Both the position numbers and the translations under genes were made by a program. A stretch of 64,000 nucleotides of DNA from Dryomyza anilis (Eukaryota > Arthropoda > Insecta > Diptera > Dryomyzidae), in assembly GCA_951804985.1 (NCBI GenBank), contig OX638130.1, positions 5,008,791-5,072,790 on the forward strand. Direction: 5' to 3'. Positions 12,601-25,040 of this stretch are shown here, piece by piece. Each line of letters begins with the position of its first letter. Position 1 is the first letter of the stretch. The notes beneath the pieces are model-generated. The model was not told the DNA's origin and did no database searches. It was given only the letters and a program-made list of their open reading frames with translations.

Positions 12601-13625
12601 ACAGATTATTAATAAGATGAAAAATTGAGTAGTATCTGAACAATTGTATTTAAGTATTTATAATATACAAAGTATCTGTAGGACAATAAGTATCTGTAGA
12701 TTACAAAGTAGCTGTAGAATAAAAAGTATCTGTATAATAAAAGATATCTGAAGGATGTAAATGTATCAGTACGATACAAAGCATCTGTAGAATACAAAGT
12801 ATTTCTAAGATACAAAGTATATGTAGGATACACCGCATCTGTAAGATACAAAGTATCGGGAGAATAAAAGTTTCGGTAGGATAAAAATATCTGTAGGATA
12901 CAAAGTATCTGTAGGATACAAAGTATATGTAGAATACAAAGTATGTTAAAGATGCAAAGTATCTGTAGGATACAAAGTATCTGTAGGATACAAAGTATCT
13001 GTAGGATACAAAGTATCTGTAGGATACAAAGTATCTGTAGGATACAAAGTATATGTAGAATACAAAGTATGTTAAAGATGCAAAGTATCTGTAGGATACA
13101 AAGTATCTGTAGGATACAAAGTATCTGTAGGATACAAAGTATCTGTAGGATACAAAGTATCTGTAGGATACAAAGTATCTGTAGGATACAAAGGATACAA
13201 AATATCTTTACGATACTACGTATCTGTAGAATACACAGTATTTTTAAGATGGAAAGTATCTGTAGGGTACAAATTATCTGTAGGATACAAAGTATCTGTA
13301 GGTTACAAAGTATTTGCAGGATACAAAGAATCTGTAGGATATAAAGTATCTGTAGGTTACAAAGTATTCAAAGTAAGTGTAGAATATAAAGTATCTGTAG
13401 AATATAAGGTATCTGTTGATTACAAAGCATCACTAGAATACAAAGTATCTGTAGAATACATGGTATTTTTAGGTTATCTTTAGGTTGTAATTTGTAGGTT
13501 ACAAAGTATCTCTAATATAACCAGTATTTGTACGATTCTAAATATCTTTAGGATTTGATAAAATGTCTGTTGGATTTGACAAAGTATCTGTCAGATACAA
13601 ATTGAATACCATCTCTATAAATAAA
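12600..13625. repeat. GATAC array 3, 18-bp monomer
   Basis: Consensus GGATACAAAGTATCTGTA, roughly 50 copies. The core 12895-13195 is nearly perfect and includes a duplicated block: a variant ATATGTAGAATACAAAGTATGTTAAAGATG-like segment occurs at about 12927 and 13053, 126 bp (seven monomers) apart, showing amplification in multi-monomer steps. The edges decay gradually. The 133-codon + frame at 12943-13344 (Ile-Cys-Arg-Ile-Gln-Ser repeated) is an 18-bp-period artefact. Confidence 0.93.
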
Positions 13626-14900
13626 CTATGTATCTGACAAATAGCGAAGTTTGTATCTTGAACTAACATAGTGAGATTACAAGTATCTCAAAGAAAGTAC
13701 GTATCTCAAAAAAGCAAGGTTAAAGTATCAGTGCATAATCCCCTGTAAAACGAAAATTAAAAACGATGTATCTTACAGATACAATTTGTATCTACAGCGA
13801 TTATAGTGAATGCTAATAAGTATCTAAGCCACTGACAGCTACACAACGCACATTGACGTCTTTATTTAGCAAAGTAGGCAGACTATATAAATAAAAAAAT
13901 ACAAAATTTTAATGAGTATCAAAGTAGCTGCTGTGTGCTGTGTTGTGCTGAATGCGTATCTGGCGGATCTGTTGCAATCATGAGCATAAAAGCGATCGCC
14001 ATTCATATATACGCTGAAAGATCATTCCATCAAGTGACTAAATGACAGAGATACAGACAGGCGCACTGATAAATATACAGCGCAAGACAGATATAGCGAA
14101 AGACAGACGAACAGACAGACTGACAGAGCAGCCACTCCAAACATTTGGCTGGACGTACATGAAGATATATCTATCTACTGAATGAAATGAATGACAGACA
14201 GAGTTGAAGGTTTTTGATATTTATGTTGTTTGTAAGTATTAAGTTTTATTTCACTGTTTTCTGTGTCTACGCGCCACTGAAGCCCTTTGCGAGGAGACCA
14301 TAAAAATGTTGAAATGTCAGCCAAAAATAGTACATCCGAATGGCGGGCGAAAATATTGACAGTTGCTTGTCATCTACAAGGCAGCACCACACCACAGTAG
14401 CAACAGCAATAAAAACAAATATTTTTAAAGTAGATTTTTCAGTTTTTCATTTTGAGTTCAGTCAGTGAAACTCAACAGCATTGATCACTCTAGCACATTG
14501 GTTGTTGAAACCAATTAAGAGGTGATGATGATGCGTTGGGGCGACAATATAATATTTTTTTAAATTTATTTTATAGAGATTTCCAAAAGAAAATCCGCAT
14601 TTTCTTTGCTTTCCATTAATTAACACATGTATGTCTGGCATTTTATATTATTTTTTGTTGTTGTTGTTTTGTTTTTCCTTAAACCAGTTTTACATCATTT
14701 CACTCTCGTCGCAGCAACGAAGGCCATAAATGTTGCTGAGATGTTGCACAAAAAGCTACTTGTTTTGTGACAATTACAATTATGGTTGTGGCACAATAGA
14801 CATTATTTGTAGCACGTACACAAACCATGTGCGGCATGAACTGGACAAACCGGTTTGCAATTAATTTCATAAACTTGTTGTTGTTTTTCATTTAATATTC
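13625..14900. other. Complex island with scattered GATAC motifs
   Basis: From 13640 to about 14560 the sequence is more complex than its surroundings. It contains an isolated pair GTATCTTACAGATAC (13768-13782), a TATATAAATA word near 13874, CTGCTGTGTGCTGTGTTGTG (13929-), and a CAGA/ACAGAC-rich stretch at 14045-14130. No frame encodes a recognisable protein. It could be regulatory DNA, but nothing here proves a promoter. From 14560 to 14900 it reverts to AT-rich sequence. Confidence 0.35.
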
Positions 14901-15089
14901 AATTGATTAGCAAAAAACAAATAAAATAAAAAATAAATTAATAAAAAAATGCATTATACAGTGCTGCAGTTTGATTAGATTGAAGTAGAAGGAGAAAGAG
15001 AGAGGTGTTTTTGTGGTTTAGCGGTTGTTACAATTTTTCTGCATTAATTTTGATTTTTTTTCATTTCAACTGTATAGAGTTTCAATTGG
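14900..15089 (+). repeat. Left copy of a direct duplication flanking GATAC array 4
   Basis: Shares with 16145-16305 the start CAATTGATTAGCAAAAAA, the middle TTTGTGGTTTAGCGGT followed by a TTTTTCTGCATTAATTTTG stretch, and the end TTTCAATTG. The left copy has extra internal sequence. The two copies bracket array 4, so array and flank appear to have been duplicated together or created by unequal exchange. Confidence 0.8.
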
Positions 15090-15109
15090 TAGTTAGATGA
15101 AAAATAAAT

Positions 15110-16145
15110 GAAGTAGTAATTGTAGGATACAAAATATACCTAGTATATGCAGAATACAAGAAACGGTAGAATACAAAGTATTTGCTAAATAAAGAGTTTT
15201 CAATAAGAGCGCTACAAAAGTTTTTTTTCAAGGGTTTTTCAACAGGGACGCTACAAAAGTAGATCGAAAGGGACAGCAAACGACGCCATATTTCTTGCCG
15301 CTCTTTTGAAATTTCTCTTCAGTAAGGTTTGCCATTTCATGATGGAAAGATATACGAGCCAATAACGAGTCAAAATTATTAAAATTTACTACCGAAATTC
15401 GAATTCGTATATCTTTCCATCATAAAATGGCAAACCTTACTGAAAAGAAATGTCAAAAGAGCGGCAAGAAATATGGCGTCGTTTGCTGTCCCTGTCGCTC
15501 TACTTTTGTAGCGACCCTGTTGAAAAACCCTTTACAAACATTCAGTAGGATACAAAGTATTTGTAGGATACAAAGTATTTGTAGGATACAAAGTATTTGT
15601 ATGATCTGCAGGATATAAAGTATTTGTATGATACAAAGTATCTGTAGGATACAAAGTATCTGTAAGACGCAAAGTATCTATAAAATACAAAGTATCTATA
15701 GTATTTTTTGAAGTATCTGTTTTTAAAAAGTATCTATAGCATACAAAGTATATTTAAGATACAAAGTATCTGTAAAATACAAAGTATCTGTAACATACAA
15801 AATATCTGTGGGTTGTAAATTAACTGTAGGATACAATAATGGAAAGAAAATCAAGTATATGTAGGAAAATGTATCTGTGCGATAAAAAGTATCTGTAAAA
15901 TACAAAATATTTATAGGATTCAAATCAAATGTAGAATATAAAGTATCTGTAGGATACAAAAATCTTTAGAATCTAAAGTATCTATGGGATACAAGAAATC
16001 TACAGAAAACAATGTTTCAGTAGGTTAAAAAACATCAATAGGATACAAAGTAGAATACATAATATTTGCAGATTAAAAAGTATCTATGAAATACAAAGTA
16101 TCTGCAAGATAAAGAAAAGTATATTTATAATTTTAAGTATCTGCA
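15110..16145. repeat. GATAC array 4, 18-bp monomer, interrupted by a foldback
   Basis: Consensus GATACAAAGTATCTGTAG. A short degenerate left piece (15110-15190) is separated from the main part (15540-16145) by an inverted-repeat element at 15231-15531. Units next to the insertion (15545-15650) are the most regular, the distal ones degenerate. Minus-strand frames at 15723-15959 are repeat artefacts. Confidence 0.88.
15231..15531. mobile_element. Foldback/MITE with ~127-bp terminal inverted repeats
   Basis: The left arm 15231-15357 (starting AGGGTTTTTCAACAGGGACG) and the right arm 15405-15531 (ending in its complement, CGACCCTGTTGAAAAACCCT) match along nearly their whole length with only a handful of mismatches, around a ~47-bp AT-rich centre. 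A diverged copy of the arm tip (GAGTTTTCAATAAGAGCGCTACAAAAG) lies just outside at 15194, so the left end may extend to about 15190. The element sits inside GATAC array 4, so it transposed into the satellite. A short + frame starting at 15427 reads into one arm and is not evidence of a gene. No transposase; non-autonomous. Confidence 0.88.
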
Positions 16146-16305
16146 CAATTGATTAGCAAAAAATTAATAAAAGAAACCACTATTGCAGGTTGATTTAATT
16201 GTAATCGAAGAATGGTGAGGCGGTGTATTTGTGGTTTAGCGGTGGCTATAATTTTTCTGCATTAATTTTGCATTTTTTCAATTCAACTATATCGTATTTC
16301 AATTG
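16145..16305 (+). repeat. Right copy of the direct duplication flanking GATAC array 4
   Basis: Partner of 14900-15089, in the same order and orientation. Offset is about 1.2 kb, i.e. the length of the array plus one flank copy. Confidence 0.8.
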
Positions 16306-17690
16306 CAATAATATAAAAAAAATAAATGCAAAATGCGCAATAATAATGCGGTTAAAATCACCTGTTTTTTTACATTGCATTTGTACTGCAGTTTTTATTT
16401 TTTTCACTGATTTATAATGCTTGGTTTTGTTGTACATATTTGTATTGTTGTTGTACATTTTATTGTACATTTTATTGTATATATTTATAGCTAATTTTAT
16501 TATTATTTTATTACAGCTTTTTGTTGTTTTTATTGCACCAAACAAATGCTTATTACAGTCGGCGGTATTCATGTTGCCATAATTGCAAATTTCACTTAAA
16601 TTATCTTAATGCGAAATTTCTGCAATAAAATTGTCTATAATTTGTTGGAAAAATGCAGTATTTAGCAATGCTCAAGTTTAATTTGTAGCGAAGCTGTTTA
16701 TGGAAAATCGCATCTAAAAGATACAAATTTAGATGGGCCGACGAATGCGGATTAAAATGTGATAGTGAAATTGTGGTATTTTATTGTGAAGCATTTATTG
16801 TATATCATCTTTGCTACAATAGAAAAATATAATTTCATTTTATAAATATTAATAGCACTAATGCATGCCACTCAATTATAGGATTTTTTTTATTTTGTTT
16901 AATTCTGATAAAATTTATATTAATTTTGGAATTTTAATAATGAATTCTCAACTTTTAATTTTGCCACTCAATGCTAAATTCATACCGCCTCTTAAAAATC
17001 TACTCTTTAAAGTATATGTTTTAAATTTAACTCCTCAAAGTACATTCTTTAAATTCTATTCTTCAAAGTCTATGCTTTAAATTCTACTCTTTTATTGTAT
17101 GCTCTATAAACTTCGTCTTTTCAAATCAAATTTCTCACATTTCATGCCTCAATGTCTGCTCTATTCTGGCTGCTCTTTAAATTCATAATTTTGACACTTC
17201 AAAAATCACTGTCACTCTTTTATATGTCAGTGTCATAAAAATTCGCGCGAACTTTCACTGAGTTCCTAACGACTTCGGTTTTATGTGCTTTATAGATTTA
17301 ATGGATTTCCTAATCTTTTTCGGACAGCTTTGAATTTTTATGCGTTTTCTACAGAGTAAGTTGTAAATTTAATAAGTTTATTGACAGGTTGGTATATTTT
17401 TTATGATTTTTTTTTAATAGCGAAATCAATGAAAGATCATAAATACCAAACTCACGCCTGTTTACGTTTTGAAAAATATTTTAATCTTTTGAATCTACTT
17501 TTAATTTACTACGTTTTTATGTATTTTTCAATTGGTTTCTTTTTCCATTAACAAATGTCAATGATAAGCTTCGCGAAAATGTCAAAAACATAAACGTGTA
17601 ACGTGCGCCGAAAAGCAGGCTATAAACTCAATAACCAAAAACCCGCCACAAATTAGGCTGTAAAATTTAATAGACTGTGTCTCGAAAAAG
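16305..17690. other. AT-rich DNA with a short 28-bp repeat
   Basis: No gene recognised; overlapping frames on both strands at 16223-16572 have no domain. At about 16995-17105 three to four units of a 28-bp repeat (TCTTTAAAGTATATGTTTTAAATT-type) are present. The tail (17230-17690) is somewhat more complex, with TTCGCGCGAACTTTC at 17246 and CGTGTAACGTGCGCCG at 17595. Confidence 0.45.
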
Positions 17691-19260
17691 CAGGCGCACA
17701 TAATTTTACGGGGGGCGCACATTTTGGCAAATCTTCAATGTGACTTGCAGCGACAGCGATTAAGGGAAACTTCGAGAAAAACGTGTGGTAAAGCTTGGTA
17801 ATTGTGGGTTTATGTAACTTTATGAGTTTAAGTGTAATTTGGTGGTATTTATAAATGCTGCAATTAAAGAATACCTGAGGCAAAATTTCTGTCATATTTC
17901 GGAAATATATCGAGCTATATCTGGCAAACACACAGACAAATGGATGATTGTGGGAAACGACAGGCTCAAGACATTTTAGAAACATATATTTGGTAGGCAA
18001 AAGCAGAGTTTTTATAAAAAAAAATTGACTATTTTCAGCATTTATCGAAAATATGATGGGAACCGGCCTTTGAAATTCCAAAAAAATATTGTAACCTTCC
18101 TCTAGACAACATTTTTGACAGGTTCAAGGCAGTTCAGAATTTTTTTTGGTAGACTTTAGGCATACAAATATGGAGTTTGTATCAAAAGCTGCTTATTTTC
18201 AACCCATACCCAAAACATGCCGTATTACTACCACAAAATTACACAGAATTTGATAAGTGTGCCTAGGCAAAACTTTTGGCATACACAAGCCAGTTCAGAA
18301 TTGGCAGTTTGGCATATTTAAAGCAGAAAAAAGCGCGGTTTATATTAAAAGCTGCATATTTTCGTCACTTACTCAAAATATGCTGAGAATATGTCTTTAA
18401 AATTCCACGAAATTTGATAAACTCACATAGTACAATTAGTTGGCAGACTTATTGTAGTTCAGGAACATTTTATTGTTAGATTTTCTGCAGAAAAAGTCGA
18501 GGTTTCTACTCAATATATGCCGGAAACTATCTTTGAAATAAAAAAATATCTGCTCTATGCATCTCAAAATCTTCCTTGAACCTGATTATTTAATCGGAGA
18601 TGCGTGACAAAATTCTTGGAATTTTTTAGGAATATTTCAAGCATATTTTCGACAAACACATAGAAATAAATGGAAGTCTGGGAAGTGTATGACAGATTAG
18701 CAAATGTATGTGGTTTTTGGGTATATTTTGGGTATGGGCGGAAAATATCAAACTTTCTTCAAAAAAAATGTACATTGCCTAAAATATGTCTATAAAATAA
18801 TACAAAACTGCTGGCAACAAATTTATCTAGGCTTACTTTATTTTGAGAAATTTTAAAGATAGATTTTTGATATATTTTTGGTATATTTTTGGCATGAGCA
18901 GACATTAGACAGCTTTTAATACGTTATATTTATATTTGAAATAGAATAAAAATCCGGAGTTTGTATATATGCTGCCTTTTTTTTTGTACCTACCCAAAAA
19001 ATGCCAAAAAAATTGGCCCTTACAATTCCTCAAATTGTCCTCGATGTTATCAAGTAGCCATGGACAATATTTGTGACAAGCTCAAGGTACATTTAATCCA
19101 ATGATTTTAGTAGACAATAGCGGAGTTTGTATCAAAAGTTGACTGATTTCTGCGCTTTCAGCCTGTCACAATTATTTCTCATGGCTGTTTGATAATTTCG
19201 AGGAAATGTTGAGGATTTTTAAAGGCAGATTTTTGTCATATTTTAGTTAGAAACAAAAAA
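17690..19260. repeat. Old satellite, ~162-167-bp monomer
   Basis: GTTTGTATCAAAAGCTGC with TATTTTC after it recurs (diverged) near 18009, 18176, 18339, 18501, 18960 and 19125. CAGTTCAGAATT recurs at 18129, 18291 and 18453. Spacings cluster at 162-167 bp. Shared words include AAATATGCC, ACCCAAAA and GGCATATTTT. The 142-codon minus-strand frame at 17653-18081 lies at its left end and has no recognisable domain. Confidence 0.7.
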
Positions 19261-20640
19261 TAGACAGCTTTACAACCAACTTCGGCATTTTCTACTTTAC
19301 ATTTAACAAATATTTATAAACTGTTTCAACTATGCAAAAATTGTTTAGGGAGATATAAGTATTATCGAAAATGCATATTTTAATTATGCAAAAAAGCAGA
19401 TATTAACGAAAACTGGCATATTTTCGTTATATTTTTATATAATGTATAAATTAATTGTATTTATTTTGGAAAATGTTTAGTATAATCTAAAAATAAAACT
19501 AAAATGTAAAATGCAAACGCATTACACAAATTATGCATTGTAATATGTTGCATGTTTTCAAATACTTTAAATGCTAAAACGTTTGGCCTTCAAAGCAGGT
19601 AATAACAGAGTTTTTTTTTTGTTTGCTATTTTTAAAAAACTGGCTGGCATGTGTGACAAAGGTTTATATGAAAATATAATTGAAAATTGGATGTCTAAAG
19701 CTGTTTTTTTAACGAGTGAAAAATTAAATGGCTTGCGTGGCATATTTTTAAATGCAATATATAAATCATTTAATGTATACAAATATTTAAGTTCTTGTTT
19801 TGAAATTCACTTTGGAACAACATGTAAAAATTTTACTAGCAAATCAAATGGCGCATATCATAGATAATTTAAAATCAAATTAAAAATTAAAATCAGCTTT
19901 TTTAAATTTTATTCTAAACGAAATTGGTCGATAAAAGAATTATAATTTTAACGCTGATTAGATAAAATTTTGCATTGAAAAATCGAATTTTGATAAAGCG
20001 AATTCAAATTTAATACAATCTCGGTTGGTATTTGAAAATTGTGGGAAAATTACTAAAATTTAAAAATATAAAAAAATAAATATTAAAAATTAAAAATAAA
20101 AATCAAAAAATAACAACTATAAATTAAAGTTAAAAAAATAAAAATCAAAATTAAAAATAAGAATTTAAAATTTAAAATTTTAAATTAAGATAAAAAATAA
20201 AATAAAAATTAAAAACTAAAAATTAAAAATTAATAATAAAAATTAAAAATAAAAACAATAAAACAAAAAAGTAATGAACAATTAGATATAAATATTAACA
20301 TACTGCGCACATGCAAATATATGCCTCAGAATATTTTTTTTTAGAATTAAAACCTTCTGTTTAAAAATGCCAACTGAAGCTTCACAGAAAGGCAGGTCAG
20401 CGTGCTCTGACAACGAACGCATTAGAATATTAAATTCTATGAAGTGCGGCACAAAAAAGCCAGCTAACCTTGACGTCAAATGGGTGCCGTAGTCGTCAGT
20501 TGGGTGCTGTATATGGCAAGAACCACATTTTATGCCAAGTACCTCTTGCTGTATAATATGCGAGGAACTTAGGTATTTATGTTGTAATTCATGAAGCGTT
20601 ATATTCTATGAAATCCAAAACAAAGTAGTTTTTATAATTC
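19260..20640. other. AT-rich DNA; A-rich simple patch
   Basis: Featureless AT-rich sequence. Frames at 19567-19867 overlap on opposite strands with no domain. From 20050 to 20280 it is an AAAAATTAAAAATAAAAATC-like simple repeat. 20300-20540 is slightly more complex but holds no recognisable gene. Confidence 0.5.
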
Positions 20641-22400
20641 TAATTTTTTTTATTTTATTTTATTCTATTTTTTTTTTAGTTTCGTACGAATAGATTATTC
20701 AAAAAAAGCTATGTAAAATAATTATGACATTTAAGGTATATTCTTGTTATAATTCTTATATGGTTTGGAGTGTGCTTAAAAGCTTTCAAAGTTGTTTTCA
20801 CCATTTATGTGTTATAATTACATTTTATGTTTTTTTTAAAGAGCTTTTAATATATTGTTTCATTTAATACCATGTGTGTTAAATGATTCAAATATTGATT
20901 TAAAAGCGGTTTTCAACATGTATGTATAATAAAGTTTTCGGTAATGGTTGAAAGCTTTTTTAATATTTCTATATAATTCACATATTGTTCTTTAGGAGTA
21001 AAGCAAGCTTCTACTCAAAGAATATATTAAATAGATAGTTTTAAACAATGCAAAGATTGACGTTTTCAGTGATTAAAAAAAACTATTTTAATATTTTTAT
21101 ATAATTCTCATATGGTTCTATGGAATTAACGAAAGCTTGTACTGCAAGCATGTTGTAAAAATCAAGCTTTTAAGCTATTTAAATCGCGCGTACATTAAAA
21201 AAAATACACTTGTACAAAAGCTTTTTTGTATTTCTATGTAATTCTTATAAAGTTCAATAAGTTGACGCTTTTATTCAAAGCTTACACAGTGCTTGAAGTG
21301 TAAAAAGAGCTTTTCATCAAATCTATATTGACAGATCATCATTCCTAATTAAAGAATAAGTTTCTAGGTTATTTTTACTTTTATATTTATAATAAGGTTG
21401 AAGAGCTTTTTTGAATATTTCTATATAAATATTTCTAACAACTATATGTTTTGAATATAATTAAAGTTTTTACTCAAGGTTTGTACAGTACTTGAAGTGT
21501 AAAAAGAGCTTTTCATTTAATTTCAATGGAATGAACAAAATATGACTTACAATATATTTTACAATCTGTTATTAAAGTTTCTACTGAAGAATTTTATTAA
21601 AATAGAAGCTTTTAGGCTACCCAAAAAGGGATTTTTAGCTCTAATATAAAATTATTCTTTTTTAAGTCGTTTTTAAAAGCTACTTTATAATTCTATATAA
21701 TTCTTAAATAGCACTTTTAATGCAGACAAAGCTTTTACTCAACTTGTATATATTACTTGAAGTGTAATAAGAGCTTTTTACTAAATTTATATTAACAGAT
21801 CCTGTTCCCTAAATGAATAATAAATTATTCGGTTACCTAGAAAGGTATTTAAATTTATAATTATATTTATAATTAAGTTTGGAGCGCTTTTTTGATTATC
21901 TATGTATAACTCATATCTAGTTTTTTGAATGTAGTCAAAGCTTTCAATAAAAGTTTATACAGTTTTGTGTTCAATAATTGAGTTATAAATTTCTAAGTGA
22001 CTTAAAAGCTGCTTTATATTTATAATAACGTTTGCAGAGCTTTTCTAAAATGTATGTATAATCCTTCGGCTTATTTTTTTTAGTGTAGTCAAAGCTTTTG
22101 CTCAAAGTTTATAGAGCAGATAAAATGTTTTTAAAGCTTTTTATGCAATTTCAAAGAAATGAACTAATTATGAATTAATATAAATTTCAAAAACTGTAAC
22201 GACAGTTTCTACTGTATGCTTTTATTAAGCTTTTAAGATACTCACAAAAAGACGTTTAATCTTATATGTTGTTTTAAAGCTTTTATATTTCTATATAATT
22301 CATATATAGTACTTTTTATGTAGTCAAAGCTTTTACTCAAAGTTTGTACAGAACTTCCTTGAAGTGCAAAAAAAACTTTTCAGCATAATTGAACTAAATG
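20640..22400. repeat. Satellite, ~230-bp monomers in a ~460-bp higher-order unit
   Basis: CTTTTACTCAAAGTTTGTAC followed by CTTGAAGTGTAAAAAGAGCTTTTCA recurs near 21266, 21466, 21728, 22091 and 22329; the TTTCTATATAATTC segment recurs in between. Copies at 21266 and 21728 share a downstream ATATTGACAGATC-type tail, whereas 21466 and 22091 share CAATTTCAAAGAAATGAAC-type sequence, so two monomer types alternate. Divergence is high; the array is old. Confidence 0.72.
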
Positions 22401-24290
22401 TGAATTATAACGTGAAATAAAATTTGTGTAAAAAAAATAAAAAATACTTAAAATTTAATTTTTAAACAATATACTATAAAATACTATAAAATATATCTAA
22501 TATTTTTTGTAATATAAAAAATTAAATTATTTAGAATTTATGCGATACTAGTTCATTTTAAAAATTCGTAAAAAGTTGCTAATCAATAAGAAGCCGTCAA
22601 TTAACCTCATAAATTTAATTTCAGAATTTGTTTTCAACTTAAATATTCTCGCAAAACCGGATATAGAATCTCAACATAAAGTGTATAACTAGCGACAGTT
22701 CGAACACTAAAAAATGTTATATTTTTAACAAATATTTAAAAAGTAAACAATATCAGATCTGCCATTGTGCATACGTACCCCGTACAGATACGGCATACGT
22801 TCAGATACAAAAGTATCTGACAGTGGTGTGCTGCACGTCGTTTAACTAAAGTGTTTGCCATGAGCAAACTTTGCTCAAAATGCAGATAAAAAAAAATACG
22901 AAGTACAAAAATATAGGCAGCAGCACCCATTGATTGTTCAATAAAAAAAAAAAACGAAAGAAAATGAAAGAAAAAAAAAATAGAAAAAAATCAAAGAATT
23001 TCATTATTAATGCATTTTAGGAGCATTTTATGGGTGTGGGTTTTGGGTCAACAGCAGAAAAATAATACAAGCAGAAAAAGATAAACAAAGAAACAAATAA
23101 AAAAAATATAAATAAGAAAAAAAAAAGAAAAACAAAAAAGTTCACATTAACTGCAGCCTAAAGCAGCATATGAGGTATTTGTGCAAACAAAAAAATATTG
23201 CACAATTTAAGTGAGTAATCAAGATAACAAGTTATATTAATAGCGCTCAATAAAATAGCGTATTTTTAAAATAATTTAAAATAATGTTTAGACTTTTGTA
23301 GGTGCTGTAGATACATTTGTAACTTATAGATACTTTGCGCTACTTACTGTTAGAGACTAATTTCAAATGCAAGAAAATGTTTTTTCTATTTAAATGCAAA
23401 AGAATGCATTATTTCATGGCCAATTTAATTTAACACAAACATGCACAAGCTACAAATGTGCAACATGCAGTAGAAGATACAATTGTATCTGGTTGTGTAG
23501 TTTGTGTATCTAGGTTATGCTATGCCAAAGAATTGTGTATCTTCAATGCGTTAAACAAAGCATTGCACCTTTAAAAAAGTGTAGCATATACATCTAAAGA
23601 AATCTATGGCCTCACTAAAGTATCTATGGGTCTGACATAAGTCTCTATGTAGCTTGCAGTGGTATCTATGACCTCGCATAGGGTTGTAAAAAGTATCTAT
23701 GCGTTGGCATTAAAATCAGCGAAGCATTAAAATACTATAAAAGCGGCTGCAAAGTTTTGCATAAACAATTAAAACTGAAAAAAAAAAAGTTTTAATTGAA
23801 TTGAATAAAATATTAATAGTGCCTGTGCTGTGTCAGATACAATTAAAAAGCAAACGCCTACTGTGCCGCCTAAAGGCGTTAATTATATGAAGAGTGGAAA
23901 AAGAAACCAAAATTTAAATTTATGACTTAATTGATGCCCGCAAAAATGTCAATGAAAACAAATATCGATGAAATCGAAGAAGTGCGGCAATTCAATAATT
24001 TGAATCTACAGACAAAAATGCGGGCAGTAATCAGAATAGCTACAGCAGAATAGATACAATGTATATAACAAAAGAAAAAAGTAGCACCAGCTGTCGCAAC
24101 ATTATTGATACCACACAGTGGTACAATTTCGTTTTAATGATTATTAATTTAAATATTAAAAATAAAAACGATTAGAAGTTTAAGTAGTGGACTATTTGGA
24201 ACTCAGGATATATATATTTTATGAGATACTAAATATCGACTACCTCATTACACAACAAGCTAAGTCTAAAAATATGTTATGTGGATGATG
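22400..24290. other. AT-rich unique DNA with scattered GATAC pairs
   Basis: No gene seen. Isolated perfect inverted pairs lie at 22802-22819 (CAGATAC-AAAA-GTATCTG) and 23475-23490 (AGATACAATTGTATCT, a full palindrome). 22940-23140 is A-rich simple sequence. 23590-23720 contains five loosely spaced GTATCTATG(G)-type words that may be a decayed array. Confidence 0.45.
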
Positions 24291-24304
24291 TATGGGATAA
24301 ACTA

Positions 24305-25040
24305 AGTAGTTTTTCAAAGGTATAGGAAAAGTTATTTTTTAGTTTAGAGGGAAAGACTATCAGAGGTATAGGAAAAAAGTTTTTTTAGTTCAGAGGCATA
24401 GGAAACGACAATTTTTAATTCAGTGTTGTAGGAAAAGACTATTTTTAGTTCAGAGATATAGGAAAAGATTATCTTTAGTTCCGGGGTATAAAAAACGACT
24501 ATTTTTAATTCAGAGGTGTAGGAAAAGACTATTTTTAGTTCAAAGATATAGGAAAAGACTATTTTTAGTTCAGAGGTACAGAAAAAAAAGTATTTTTAGT
24601 TCAGAGATATAGGAAAAGATTATATTTAGTTCTGGGGTATAAAAAACGACTATTTTTAATTCAGAGGTGTCGGAAAAGACTATTTTTATTTCAGAGATAT
24701 AGAAAAAGACTATTTATAGTTCAGATATATAGGAAAATACTATTTTTAGTTCAGGTGTACAGGAAACGATTATTTTTAATTCAGAGGTGTAGGAAAAGAC
24801 TATATTTCGTTCAGAGGCATAGGATAAAATTGTTTTTAGATCAGAGGTATAGAAAAAGACAATTTTTAGTTCAGGGGTATAGGAAACGACAATTTTTAAT
24901 TCAGGTGTAGGAAAAGACTATTTTTATATCAGAGATATATGAAAAAATTATTTAATATCAGACAATTTTTATTTTAGCGGTAAAGGAAATTTTTATCGGT
25001 ATTTCGGGAAAGACAATTTTTTAGAAGTACGGCAAAAGAA
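24305..25040. repeat. 30-bp tandem repeat with higher-order structure
   Basis: About 24 units of TTCAGAGGTATAGGAAAAGA + CTATTTTTAG. A variant pair (TTCNGGGGTATAAAAAACGAC then TTCAGAGGTGTNGGAAAAGAC) recurs near 24480, 24632, 24750 and 24870, i.e. every four to five monomers, so the array grew by multi-monomer steps. Confidence 0.88.

Noticed and set aside
12943..13344. 133-codon + frame with a repeated Ile-Cys-Arg-Ile-Gln-Ser peptide
   Set aside because: It is the translation of the 18-bp GATAC array; a multiple-of-three period keeps any stop-free frame open.
13870..13885. TATA-box promoter (TATATAAATA)
   Set aside because: Such words are expected by chance in DNA this AT-rich, and no start site or downstream gene supports it.
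17653..18081. 142-codon minus frame
   Set aside because: Overlaps the left end of the ~163-bp satellite and shows no recognisable domain or supporting context.
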